Below are positions 1 through 11,934 of a stretch of 64,000 nucleotides of DNA, in pieces. A program made the position numbers and the translations under genes. A model generated the notes under the pieces. It searched no databases. It was not told the DNA's origin and worked only from the letters and a program-made list of their open reading frames with translations. Every line of letters begins with the position of its first letter. Positions within the stretch are counted from its first letter, which is position 1. Origin of the DNA: Stratiolaelaps scimitus (Eukaryota > Arthropoda > Arachnida > Mesostigmata > Laelapidae); contig JABWDB010000047.1 in assembly GCA_019614645.1 (NCBI GenBank), positions 682,001 to 746,000 on the forward strand. The letters are read 5' to 3'.

Positions 1-100
1 GAACGATTTACAAGGCGCGCACGAAAGCACCACGCCACCCGGCTTATGAAGAAATGCCGAAAGCAGTACTGTGGATGTTAAATGTTGGCTGTGAGTCAGC
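1..100 (+). repeat. Copy of the dispersed repeat seen at 16578, cut by the window edge
   Basis: It carries CGGCTTATGAAGAAATGCCG and GTTAAATGTTGGCTGT, matching the units at 16578 and 62940. Its left end lies outside the window. Confidence 0.5.
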
Positions 101-559
101 CTTTCGAATTTATTATAAACTGCAATGTCGACGAAGGGAAGTTTTGTTCTGATGCAACGCATAATTGAGAATTTGAGGGAAATTAAATTGATAGTTTTGA
201 AAGCAAACCCTCTAAATATGTAGCGTGAATATAATCTTACTTCGTTGCCACAACATTCGTTGTGTAGACAGCTGAATAAATTCGGTAGTTACAATAACAA
301 AATTGCATGTCTCATGGTTCTCAATATGAGAGTGTCTCGTCTCAGCCCTTCCAGAGCCCAATAGAATGGCCTCCACCTGGGGCTTTCACCTTCCTGGGCA
401 CGGAGGGCCTAACATGAGACAGGTATTCAAGAGCTTTTTCAGATCTATCAGGAGCAAAATGTCAGAAAAAACTGACGGGACAAATAGAGATAGAGAGAGA
501 GAGAGGCGGGTCGCGTGCGCCAGTCGGCGTTCTTGGTTAAGAGACGAAGTATCACTCAT

Positions 560-800
560 GTAAGTCAGTGTCTCGCGGTCGTATGTGCTGTCAAGAAGTT
601 CCTATGTGGGCGGCGGTTAGCTGTGGCCACCGATAGCAGCTCGCAAAGGTGGGTCCAGAGCAAGTGCGACCTTTCTCCGAAACTGGTCATGTTGACGCGG
701 GGGCTATTGGAGTATGAGTTCGACGTTCGCCATCGCGAAGGGGCCACGAATCGGAACGCAGACGCCTTGTCTCGCATGCAGGTGACCACCATCACAGAGG
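560..800 (+). pseudogene. Ty3/Gypsy-type RNase H fragment
   Basis: A plus-strand segment encodes CAVKKFLCGRRLAVATD, then LLEYEFDVRHREGATNRNADALSR. This matches the end of the RNase H domain of Ty3/Gypsy polyproteins, where a bait pattern ending in NADALSR is standard. No reverse transcriptase, integrase or LTR was seen nearby, so it is a short isolated relic. Confidence 0.7.
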
Positions 801-1024
801 CGGACCCAAGTAAACCTTCAATCATCGCACACCAGAAAAGAAGAGTCTGCTGGGCGCCAGTGGGAAACGCCCTGCAGCGAGGTGGGATGGTTAACCAGTT
901 CTTGTTAAGAAAGAAAACTTTTATGCTGGCTCGAGAGGCTGCTTCCATGCTATCCTAATCAGGCTGAGCCAGCGGTCTTCGAGGGGTGCCGTGAAGGTAA
1001 TACCCTTCCCTGGCCTCCAGCAAC

Positions 1025-1080
1025 GCCACTTTCAGTGCTTCCACCGATGTATACTGTCGATTCGACGGATATACAAATCA
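1025..1080 (-). repeat. Relic of the Tc1-like transposase region
   Basis: About 45 bp (from AGTGCTTCCACCGATGTAT through TGTCGATTCGACGGATATAC) match the 3' end of the Tc1 transposase at 12315-12355 with few changes. No other part of the element is seen nearby. Confidence 0.5.
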
Positions 1081-1929
1081 AAGTCCCTTTAACATCTATT
1101 ATAGGTTTAAATTTCCTTTGAGCGACTTTCAGCTGTTCCTCTGTGCGACATGCCACGGCTCTGAATCTCAGGAATCCGCAGATGATAAAGAAATCCAATG
1201 GATTTGAACCTAAGCCATGTGTCCCTCCTGTTTATCAATCCAAGACGCTCACCACGCGACAATTTACGGGATAACATCTTTATGTTTATGTTTTCTGTAA
1301 CCTCTGGCCATTCACTAACCATACAAACCCTCTAGGCTTCTAACTTGCCAACACTGTGTATGCTGCAATATTTGCAGGTGAAAAATTTCACAGTAAGAAT
1401 CGACGATAGTTATTTTTATTCTTGAAAATGAACCACGTACCAATGTGACTCAATTAGTGGGAGCAGAACAATCCCGATGATGAACTGTTCAGTCCAGATA
1501 AATGCTTTTGATAGCGCTCCAGATTAGTTGCAGGGTGACTACTGAGAACTCGAATTTGCCGGGCTCCAGTGGAGGTTTTCGTCTGCTGAACTCAGACAGT
1601 TGCCATGCGGCTTATGTTTGCCGATTCAACTTCTCTGTGAAACTCAACTCGTTACTGGTAAGCGAAGTAACTTTGTACGTTATACAATAGATTAAAGTAA
1701 GATAGTAATTGTAAGGACTACTGATAATGTTGCCACATGTTACCTTGAATATATGGGAGGTAATTTAAGCAGCCGACAAGTTTGAAATTGCTTATAGTGG
1801 AATAGCGTAACAGAGCAATATCAGAATACTATAAAAAGCTGATTGACACATATCGGCTAAATTATATATTTATGTTATTTCTCACGTTTGTTTACTATAT
1901 GTTGTCAGTTTATTAATGTCATATATAAG

Positions 1930-2045
1930 GAAGAGAATAAGCAAAGGTGGCACCCGACAGGTCCTCATAGTAATACCTAATTGTTTAAGAGCTGAGGCCT
2001 GTCACATACGGGAAGAGCTGAGGGTCAGCTCGAAAAACAATTATT
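1930..2045 (+). repeat. 5'-truncated copy of the same SINE family
   Basis: It matches the 3' half of the SINE at 21159 over the stretch GAATAAGCAAAGGTGG to CAGCTCGAAAAAC. It is flanked on both sides by the 9-bp direct repeat ATATATAAG (1921-1929 and 2046-2054). The tRNA-like head is missing. Confidence 0.72.
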
Positions 2046-3250
2046 ATATATAAGCAAGCATCCCTCATGGGATGTCGTCCACACGTTCGACAGTGACACG
2101 CCATTAATAATCGATTTTATACTGCTGGTTCAACAGCGCAGGCGGTGACTAATCTCAGCCGTGTTGTTTTCCCGTAGAATTCCGTGAATTCCACCTGCGG
2201 CGATTGAGCTATACATTTGGTTTCTCATCCACCTGAATCAGTTGATCTTAATTCAATCTTCACTTGCCGCTTGTCTCCGTTTCACATTGTTTTGGGGTTT
2301 TCTTTCTTTTTTATTTTTTTTAGGTGTTTTGCGAATATTATTTATCAAAGTTCAATATGACAAATGTCCTCACTCGCTCGTCGGGCGAACATTGAATGTG
2401 ACAAAATTGATAGGGTGTAACATTATAAACTTGGACGCCATTGACGGACACAGGTAAATCTGAATCACCGAGTTGAATTTACACATTGCGTCAGCGTGAC
2501 AAAAAAATGAGAGACGATGAAGCGGAATTTCATTGAACGTGAAAGTCATCCTCATTAGGCGTACATTGCAATCCTTACTGGCCAATATCTATTTGTTATT
2601 TACTTTGGATAGTCGGCTACCAGCTGAGGCAATCGTAGAATACGAAGATTGTCCGTTCTGCAAACCAGCAATGTGCTACTTTGACCACGGAGGGACTTGA
2701 CAGATAAACGTTCACTGTCACCGAAACTGTGTGTTATAGATAGCAGACCTTCAAACAAGAACATTTATTTTTTATTTCTCACTTTTCATTCAATGCAGCA
2801 GTTGTGGAAAGTACTCACTGTGTCCTCGTTGATTCGGTCAATGAGAAATAGCGCACGTAATCTAGTGCCGTCAACTGCTATTATATTATTTGAATTCGAC
2901 GAGTTCAAGCAAGCGTCGTTGATGCTGGGCAGGCATAATCGTACAGGACAGATAGAATATTTAATTGAGACTCGCTCATGGTGTTTTTTGGTCAAACACG
3001 CTTAGCCCATCGAGGTAACTCGGAAGGGGATGAATGAAGTTACTCAACAACATCATCGTGTGGACACTGCCGCCATTTCGACGAACAGTAGCCTGCTCAT
3101 CGTTTTCGCTGAGTGTCCGGAAAATTCGTATGAAGGATAAATATTAGGGGACAATGAGTCTCCAACGATGCGAGGGTCGATTTACCTGGTTGTTTCATCT
3201 TCATCCCTTTTATTCATTTTTATAAATTGTTCTTTTTTATAGTAATAACC

Positions 3251-6200
3251 ATGGCGGACAAGTTCTTCCCGGACGATACTCCCTTCCAAAAGTTGGACTG
3301 CGATGTGGCCTTCAAGAACCTGACCAAAGAAGAGAAAGTTTACGCACATCATCTCTCCAGGTACGTATTGGCTTTTTTATATTGGTTCCGTGCAAATCCT
3401 TTACGAATGAGGGTTAGGTTACCTATCGGCTCACAACCCCTGAGGACAAGAGAACATTGCGATAATGAACAAACATCGCGTCCTTGTTGATTTCAATTAC
3501 TCAGCTCTTTAACGAATTGTTATTCCAATGTTGCCTTATTTATCACTTTGCCACGGAAATATCGCAGAGCGTCATGGGAGGGCCAGTTCATCACTATGTT
3601 CCAGACTTCACCGGAGTCGCCCCTGATCTTCATTCTCGTCGACAAAATCCTTCGAGTAAAGCCCTCTGTGCCGGAAACTGTAGCCCATCTGAAACAGAAG
3701 CATGGCTTCAGTGACAACGATGTCACGGCTTTCCTGGTTTACGTCGGGGCGTTCATGGCTAATGGTGGCAACTACCGGTAAGTGGAATACGAACGGTCAT
3801 AGGATAAGCTACTGATCTCCGAAAGTTCAAAGGAAGGATGTATCAACAAGGAGCAGCAAGACTTGTGGGAACAGTTGTTGCCTTATGCAAGCTTGTTTGA
3901 GATATGGAGGCCTGTATAATTACGCACAAAAATATATCAGGCTGATATAAAAGAAACCTCTTATACAACGGAACACAGGACATAACACTGAAGTAGTGTT
4001 TAACGTTTGTCTAGAATTATTCGAACTAATTACCACTTCAATTTCAAGATATAATTAGGAAAGATAAATCTCGGGCCTCAAGACAACCTGTGTTATGTTT
4101 AAATAGATAGATGTATATTATCAAACTGTTTAGCTGAATCTTGTGTCCGCTTCAGAATCCTTGGAAAAACACTTGGAAATTTTTACACAGCTGAGCCTTC
4201 CACAGAAGGCCGTGATAACCCTGTGGACCATCATCCTTATAAGGACGTTCCATTTGTATTGTTTGTTTTTATAGCGGCTTTGGTGATTCCAAGTTCATCC
4301 CGAACTTATGCGTCGAGAAGTTGACTTCAGCGGCGAAGGAAGTGCTGCCTGATGACGAGTTCCCTTTCTACACTAAACACTGCATCGAACGAATGTATGA
4401 TTATGAAAGTAAGGTACGATCATTAGGTTTCCCCAATGCCGGCATCACAACATACTGGTCGGCCAACTGCAACGAAGATGACGCCAAGTTCGTCACTGAG
4501 TTCCTCAATTCCAAGGTAGGTTAAGTAAGAACTTCAAACCATCGATTTTGTATTTGCAGGCGAGCTATCCTTTAAACCGTGGAGCTACAGTTGCGTACTT
4601 TTCGTGCAGAGACACCTGATTTGATCAAGGCATTTTCGTTTATTGCAGAAAGTGGAGGTATGGAACAGCCGTGTGTTCAAGACGGCTGCGAATACTGATG
4701 GCAACGTCAAGGATGTGTACGAAATCAGATTTGCCTCAAAACAGTTCACCAACGAGACTGACACCACACCGGAAAGATTAATCGGACACCAAGAGGAATA
4801 TAAGGACAAGGTGTTCAAGTTTACGCGTGGTGACTATTCCGATGTGAGTATTGTCCACTTTATGGTTCCTAAGCACTGGGCCGTTGGTATTTCCTTGCCC
4901 AGTTCTCTTTTGTTCCTTCCAACAAATGTGTGACCTTCTTGGTATCAGATCACATCCCGTCATTGACCCCTGAAATAATGAGACATACAATTGTTCCCTC
5001 ATTCCAGTTGATGCCGCCTTTCATGTCGAGCCTCAAGTTGGCCTCCGAGAACGCTCTGAACCAAAACGAAAAAAACATGCTTTTAGAATACATCAAGTAC
5101 TTCGACACGGGCTCACTGACGGCTCACAAGAATGGCAGTCGATATTGGATCAAGGATAAGGGACCGGTCGTTGAGAGGTAAGGATGATTTTGAATTGGTG
5201 TAAATCTATGTAGTTGTGGATGACTGTTTCCATCAGAAGTGGGTGTGTAGGCATAGATGTGACGATAATGTAATTTTCTGTTATTTGTCAAATACGTTCT
5301 CATATTCTCGTAGACGTATTCTCGGACTGTTTTGCGCTATAGTAAAAAAGAGTTCAGATTCGATGAGATATTCTGCCCCGCACATTAACTCTAATCCTCT
5401 TATATATGTTGCTATATTTCAGCTACGTTGGCTTTATCGAGACCTACCGAGATCCGGCTGGTTCTCGCGCCGAATTCGAAAGCTTTGTTGCAGTAGTAAA
5501 TAAGGAGAGCTCAAAGAAACTTGGAGTGTTGGTGGATCACGCGGAGGATATTATTAAAAGTTCGATGCCGTGGCCTAAGGAGTTCGAGAAAGATTCTTAT
5601 TTACGGCCAGATTTCACTGCACTTGACATCATTTCATTCAGTGGAAGCGGAGTCCCAGCCGGCATCAATATTCCAAACTGTAAGTATCTCCTCCTAAAGA
5701 TCCGATGTTTGTTATTTCATGGTCTTGTGTTAGATAAAAAAAATTAAATCAATTCTATCGGAACCTGGAAACGCTGTGGGCGAACGAGACTAATCCAAAC
5801 TTTCGTTATATCAGGAAATACCGATATTGGGTATCGATCACAGGTTGTTGTCTTATCCACGTTCAACAAAACAGACACGTCGGCTTCGTATTCACACAGG
5901 GGCGTGCTATGTGTTTGGTTACAGACGATGAGATTCGACAGGTCGAAGGTTTTAAAAATGTCCATCTGCAGAACGTGATTATGGCATCGCAAGCCGCGGC
6001 GAAGGTCAACTTTGTTTCCGATGCAGACGTCGAACTAATTAAGAAGTAAGGCTTATTTGTTCACTATTGGTTCTATCGCAGGATCTATAAATAACCCAGT
6101 TTCAAAACAGACGCCTCATGAACATGTCTTCTTATATTATATGTGCTTATAATATAAGAAGACATTTTCATGAGGCGTATTCTTATATTATATTATATCT

Positions 6201-9200
6201 TTATAATTAAACGAATTTTGTTATGTTAGGTATCGTGAGCCGTCGTTCGAGGTCCTTGTTGGGCTGCACGAACTCCTTGGCCACGGCAGTGGAAAACTCT
6301 TCTCCGTGGATAATAATGGCACCGCGAACTACGACCAGCAGAACACACGGAATCCCCTAAACGGAAAAAATGTATGCAATATAAAAATTGTGTATTACTT
6401 AATTTGCACTTATATAACAAAAGAGCTTAGCTAACCGCGTCCGTGTATGCTAACCTGACAAGTGTCAAACCATCGAATTAAAACATGACATTATTATTAT
6501 TGGTAACAAAGGGCCAACAATTGTGGCCGGACAATGTGCGTAAACAACATTTGGGTTCATTAATGAGTATGCCCATTAGCCAAAGGCTCGGCGGGGGCAA
6601 CGTGCACTAGAGGAGTTCTTTGTAGACAACTTGGTGGCATAAACAGGGGCCATTTACAAAACAATGCTGACCACGCCATTTGTATGGAAGGGTAAAATAG
6701 AAAATAGAACATTTCTATAACAAAAGACAGTGCGAGAGTAGTGGAGTGAACATGAGACACTAATTACAGCTGCAACGGCGATATTAAGCTTGCAGGTGTA
6801 GAAGAGAAAATTATGTTGTTTACCTCCCTTTTTCTGGATACGCCATGCGTATCATTATTAAAGACTAAATTGGATATTGAATGTAGAATTTTGATAAGTA
6901 AAAGTATAAGATCCTAGTGAGATTATTGGAATGAAACTAAGATAGTTACGAGGGTAACGGGGAGCTTTGAAATGTGTCTTGAATGAGAGGACAATGCATT
7001 GCCCTTGGTTAAGCGTCCTTGATTAGTTCTTCAAGGAGATGTTTTTTTAGGACTAATTTAAATTGGGACACGGATGTGTTTAACCAACGGATACTAACAG
7101 TGAGTGAGTTCCAAGGGGGAAACCACGCAGTGCAAAAATCTTGCGACCTGCGTTTTTTTACAAATTGCTGGTAATAATAGGTTAGTGGCACAGCCCCGAG
7201 TGTTATTCGAGGAGAGACCACTAAGCCCACAACGTTCTGGGTGAATTCATGGATAATTTTGAAGATAATACAACAGCAGTAGGTAAAAGCTATGTGGATA
7301 TGGAAAGATACAATGTTACTGGAAATTAAAATTTGTGTGGAGGACTCGCGAGTAGAAGTGCGAAAAATGGCTGATTTTTGAAGATCGCGGATAGGCGTGA
7401 TATGATTGGCATAGGTGAGGCCGAAATATTCATAAGGAATCCTAGGCTCGAGGAACTTGCGCACCCGATTAATGCCAGCTATGACACTTGCTAATTTTAG
7501 TGTGAGACTAGAGCGATGTGATGCTTTTGTTGGCTGATCGTCGAGAAGAATTCCTAGGAAGCGGGCTAGCGTCGAAAGTACAATAGTTGTGCCATGAAGG
7601 TTGGTCGCATCTTCATCACCACTTACGTACAAAGAGATATCGTCTGCGTAGAGGAGGACGCTGCAATGCTAACAGACATTGGCTATAAAATTAAAAAATT
7701 TAAACAAATTCGTTCGTTAAAATTTACCTTACGTTGGATTATTAGCATGTATATGCATGGCATTGAAAACAACTAACGGTGAATAACACATCATTGTTTT
7801 TTTTCAGATCACATCATACTATCGTCCAGGGGAGACGTACAATTCCATCTTTACTGACATAGCTTCCTCGTATGAGGAATGTCGTGCGGAGTGTATTGGT
7901 ATCTACCTCTGTACCCTTCCTAGTGTTCTCAAGGTCAGCAATCAATAGTATAAATTAACAGTGATTTAATGACTCACAATATGATGTCATTCAATTTAAT
8001 ATATACGTTTTGCAGATTTATCGCAGAAGAACAGGCTCTGACAGGCGAAAAAGTTGACCAAAATCGGCGGTGAAGGAGATAGTAAGGTCACGAGTTCAAT
8101 GGTGTTTGATGCAGAAATCCTCGATCGGCTGTTGCTTACTATCCCAGCCGATAGCTAAATTCAGATTTGCGGGTTACAGCTGAATCACATTTAAAGTATG
8201 GCGAACGCTTATCAGTTCATAATCGCGACATCTCCGTCGCTATTGTTGACATGTTTGCAACCCTTGCAGGTGTTCAACCATGAAGGCCAGGAGGCGAGCG
8301 ATGTGGTATACGTTAACTGGCTATCAATGGTGTTGTCAGGTCTAAAGGGTCTCGAGAATTACAATGCAGACACTGGAAAATGGAACCAGGCCCACGCGAA
8401 TGCTCACTTCGTGATGTTGAACGTCCTTCTCGAAGGAACTCGAGACTTCGTGGATATCAAGATCGTTACGAATAAGGAAGATGGCAAACCCGACCTATTT
8501 ATCACCCTGAACAGGTACGTCTTCGGTGAATGTACAACTAGTCACTATAAATCAGTTCGGTAATGAATTAGGAAATAAAATATATTATTATTATTAGGTA
8601 ATAAGAGAGAAGTATCAGGTTGTGCTTCAAAATGTGTTCAAAACCGAAATTTTAGTTTCGTTCTATTAAGTACCAAAAGGAGTGCGAAGGACACTCTAAT
8701 CAACAAAATAAGTAATATGCGAATATTATTATTACGACGTCCCATATTACAGGACGGAGATTGATAAGTCCGGCAGGAAGACCATCGGAGACTTCCTGTT
8801 GAAGCTGCAGGTGTACAAAGCAACGGCTGATGTCGAAAATGCTCGCAAGATGTATATGGGTTACTCCGAAGTAAAGGAGAAATATGGTCTTGACTTGGTA
8901 AAGATCCGCGAGATTGTCATCGACCGTAAGAGGCCCAGAACGATTCTCGTGCAGAGTAACACGCGCCTCAATGAAGCTTGTAAGTAGCTTAACACTATGC
9001 CTGTCGGTCACCAATCATTCAGGATTTAACGCATCAAATGATATGCAGACAACTTAGCCAACTGATCTGCCCTGAAGTAACTGAACGGTCAAGTACATTG
9101 ATCGCAGGCTCAGCATTGAACACTTGCATTCTTCTAAGCTTCTAATGATCAACTGACATTTGTTGTCGGAACCCTCCCACATAAATACCTCGGGAGAGAT

Positions 9201-9612
9201 TTCTGGAAAGGTTTCTTCCACACACACGTGGTATGAAATTGTTGTCAAATTTATAGTGCACAGACATCTAGACAAGGTATCGCAAATACTAATTTAGGGC
9301 AGTGCCGTTGAGCTAGTTGAAGTTTTCAATCAATAAGCCAGCATCGAGATGCTGGCTTATTGCAGATGATTATATGGATTATATAGATGATTATATATTA
9401 CGATTATGTGGAAAAATTAATGTTTTTTTTTCTCATTTTCTTTGCATATCGTCAATGGACACCCAGCTGGAGAAGTGGATCTTCTTTCATATGATAATTC
9501 CCCTGAGGGTTTCGCGAAATCTTGGGTCGATCGTTATCCCAAACCGGAGCCATTCTATAACATTCTCAAGAAGCTCTACAATAAAGATCTGAAGTATTTC
9601 CCTCTAAATTGA
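3251..9612 (+). CDS. DPP3: Dipeptidyl peptidase III, copy A (12 exons, 729 aa)
   Basis: Zinc metallopeptidase of family M49 that removes dipeptides from the N-termini of short peptides, normally in the cytosol. Exons read: 3251-3360, 3568-3777, 4275-4515, 4649-4843, 5008-5177, 5423-5679, 5925-6045, 6230-6371, 7808-7933, 8270-8514, 8753-8979 and 9467-9612. All have GT-AG borders and the frame stays open, giving 729 residues, close to the usual size of about 730. The catalytic motif HELLGH lies at residues 448-453 (Zn ligands His448 and His453, catalytic Glu449) and EECRAE at 505-510 (third ligand). The family segments [10 protein letters not shown] and NTRL are present. The start ATG follows a possible acceptor at 3242, and the frame stays open back to that site. 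Residue 444, just before the catalytic motif, is Leu where copy C has Gln. Intron 8 holds a reverse transcriptase fragment. It is a near-identical inverted duplicate of copy C. Confidence 0.95.
6111..6178. repeat. 68-bp hairpin in copy A intron 7
   Basis: Arms of 31 bp (6111-6141 and 6148-6178) pair with one mismatch around a six-base loop. The matching hairpin in copy C is at 33255-33322 and also has one mismatch, at a different place. Confidence 0.85.
7009..7665 (-). pseudogene. Non-LTR reverse transcriptase C-terminal fragment in copy A intron 8
   Basis: The minus-strand frame starts at [10 protein letters not shown], the RT catalytic YADD motif. It passes FLGILLD and a typical C-terminal pattern ([12 protein letters not shown], then [12 protein letters not shown]) and stops at 7009. 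Upstream RT domains are absent, so only the 3' part of the element survives. The same fragment is present at the same intronic position in copy C, so it was inserted before the A/C duplication. Confidence 0.72.
9332..9361. repeat. Short palindrome in copy A intron 11
   Basis: Two 14-bp arms, AATAAGCCAGCATC and its complement, lie around a two-base spacer. The same palindrome is kept intact in copy C at 30073-30102. Confidence 0.8.
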
Positions 9613-10127
9613 AAGGAAATAATAGGCTCATACTCACGCAGCACACGCCTCGAAATCTATACACTAAAAGATCCAGTGTCATGATAAGACAGACATCATG
9701 CATTGAGGTGGTTGTAACGTGTGATTAAAGGAAAACTATTATTTAATAATTATAGAGAGAGATAGATTGGAAGAGAAACATAAGTTGGATATAATTGGTA
9801 TTGCTCAAAACCTATTTGCGTTACGTCAGCATGTAGAACTCCGGTTTCCCTGCAGATCGATGTAACAGAGGAAGCACGGTGGAGGATAAATAAATTATAT
9901 ATATTTTTTATATTAAATACTGTGTGTTCCCAATTTTCCTGATTTTCAATTTTTAATTTCAAATAAATGTTTATTGACGGAACTGCTATATACATGCTTA
10001 AGTTCTTGTAAAAATAATAGTTAAAAGAATTATTGCAACGTATATTTTATATATAAAGGGTACACATTTTTGTACGATGTGTAAACATTAGGTAAGATTG
10101 TACAAAACAAATATCCACAAAAAATAT

Positions 10128-10748
10128 CTACATCTGATTGATAAAAAAAATTTTCACCTCCGCTGCAAACTTTTTTGCTGAGGAGAGTGAACGAATCTCG
10201 CGAGGAAGAGAGCCCCAGACTGCCGGCAAGCGATAAGCGAGAGCATGGCGGCTAGATTCTTTAACGGCAAAAGGTATCACAAACTCAGTTGGTCTGCGGG
10301 TCGTTCTTCGCACCACAGTGGTAATTGGGAAAGTGATGTCGTTTGGAATACGTCCCTTCGACATCTTAAAGGCAAGAAGAGCTACGTGAAGTAAATACAT
10401 AACGCTCAGCTTAGGCAATTCGTACCTCCTCAGAATGTCGGCGACGGAGTCGGAGCGACGTCTGCCAAAGATAGCCCGTAGTGCGTCATTCTGAACAACC
10501 TCTCCTCTCCGAAGAATCATGCTGTAGCCTCCTCCCCAGATAGAGATCCCGTAGCACAACAGAGGTACCAATAAAACTTTATAGAGGTGTAACAGGCCCT
10601 TCACAGGAATCCCACGCTCTCTTAGGCGACGCAAGTTGGCCACCACTGCGTAGCATTTGGGCAAGAAGCTCCCTATATGGTCCTGCCAACGCATGTTTTC
10701 ATGAAGCGTAAGGCCAAGGCACTTCGCAGATAAACAATAGGATGCCAT
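10128..10748 (-). pseudogene. Second LINE reverse transcriptase C-terminal fragment, left arm only
   Basis: A minus-strand open frame carries the thumb and connection part of a non-LTR polymerase: CLGLTLHENMRWQDHI, then VLLVPLLCYGISIWGG, then RLPAVWGSLPREIRSLSS. Traces of the preceding segment (IVFTKP in another frame) continue upstream past 10748. In the right arm nearly the whole frame is missing through a 788-bp deletion, while the upstream trace is retained. Confidence 0.72.
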
Positions 10749-11267
10749 GACTGAGGTTTGGTGAATACGATATCATAAAGGCATTCATAAATGTTGTTAA
10801 ATCATCCGAGTTCGACTGCTATAGTACGCTCTAAAAGATGAGTATATTGCAATAATAACAAGTTTTGAGTGTATTTTATTGCCCCTTTACTTTATATATT
10901 GAGTTCAAGCTCAACAAACAGCAGGAGATTGTGGAGAACAAACATTCTATACATTCTCTCAGAGAATGTAGGGAATTGGTTTTAGTTCAAGATCTTACGA
11001 ATGTCTATCATTCGCGGGATTAGGACAGTTATTCTAAATATTTTGTCATTTCTAATTTGATTGATGGTGCTTGCCAAAACTGCGATAGCGTCATTATCAC
11101 TCAGTATGATTCGATTCTCTTTTTATTCACTCAAGCGTAATGGGAAATAAAGACTAAAGCATAAAGTTGCTTTACTCTAAATGAACGCGGGACAAACGAA
11201 AAAGTATGACAGGCACACCGTAAGTATCAAAATATATATATAGTTTTTTATCAGATATCCTATCATA

Positions 11268-11483
11268 ATGTCTCCTGACGTATACTGGTTAGCAAGTTGG
11301 GGGCATCGAATCATGCTTGTGCTCGTTGTCTGCATACACCTGAAAGGCTCTATCCAGACTATTAGTGATAGAGAATGCCTGGCAGAGTCCTTCGTGCACT
11401 TCTTTTTGCAAGAGCTGAAACCTAACGATGTTTCCGATAAATTACTTGTGTATCATTATTCAGCATATGACTCCCGAAGATGA
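11268..11483 (+). CDS. Small putative secreted or membrane peptide, left-arm copy
   Basis: ATG at 11268 opens 71 codons. A hydrophobic core (IMLVLVVCIHLKG, residues about 15-27) looks like a signal peptide, followed by a short polar part with one cysteine and a tyrosine-rich end. A TTTTTTATCAG acceptor-like stretch lies 14 nt upstream. The ORF has a partner in the right arm of the inverted duplication (28649-28819), where the hydrophobic core is lengthened by an in-frame duplication. Homology between arms fades at the end of this ORF, which marks the left arm's edge. No family is recognised. Conservation may simply reflect recent duplication. Confidence 0.3.
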   Translation: MSPDVYWLASWGHRIMLVLVVCIHLKGSIQTISDRECLAESFVHFFLQELKPNDVSDKLLVYHYSAYDSRR

Positions 11484-11934
11484 AGGGTAGCCAGCTGCTA
11501 GAATCTCGGAGTTGGGCCAGAGGTTTCAGCCTGCGAACAGGAGTACAAGAGCTCCGCCGCAATCGCCGGAGTACGAGCTTCCCTTCCCGCACTGACCTTC
11601 TTTGTTCCCTCCTGCGGCGTCTGCGCATAGAACTGGACATACCACCGAAGCGGCGAGTAAGTCGAAGTTGGGATGCGAATACACCGTGGGCTTCGTTTAT
11701 GCATACCGCCTCCCTGGGCAACGAGGCCAACACGTTACGGCCAATCTGCAGGCTATAAGATGTTACGAGCTGTATAAGCGTGGTCGAGTAGAACAGATCT
11801 GATGCAACACCAGACGCCACGCCGTGAGCTCGGATGAGCGAGCGCACTTGTCGGACCTAGCCGACGAGGAGGTTACTCGACTCGTTGCAATCAGGTGATA
11901 ACATGTTAAAAATAAAGAAGTCGACGGGGATATA

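Larger units (their letters stand above)
801..3229. other. Intergenic, repeat relics only
   Basis: Apart from the Tc1 relic at 1025 and the truncated SINE at 1930 I see no supported gene. A plus-strand frame at 2242-2457 has a hydrophobic stretch but no splice context or recognisable family. A promoter or 5' untranslated exon of DPP3 copy A should lie here or further left but cannot be located. Confidence 0.5.
3230..11485 (+). repeat. Left arm of a large inverted duplication
   Basis: This segment, carrying DPP3 copy A and the small ORF at 11268, is repeated in reverse orientation at about 28575-36250. Exons match almost base for base, and introns match apart from indels and inserted elements. 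Identity falls off just upstream of exon 1 and near the end of the small ORF, which sets approximate limits. The arms are separated by about 17 kb. Confidence 0.9.

Noticed and set aside
11422..11847. 141-codon minus-strand frame rich in Arg
   Set aside because: It crosses the edge of the inverted arm, has no recognised domain and lies in a locally GC-rich patch where long frames occur by chance.
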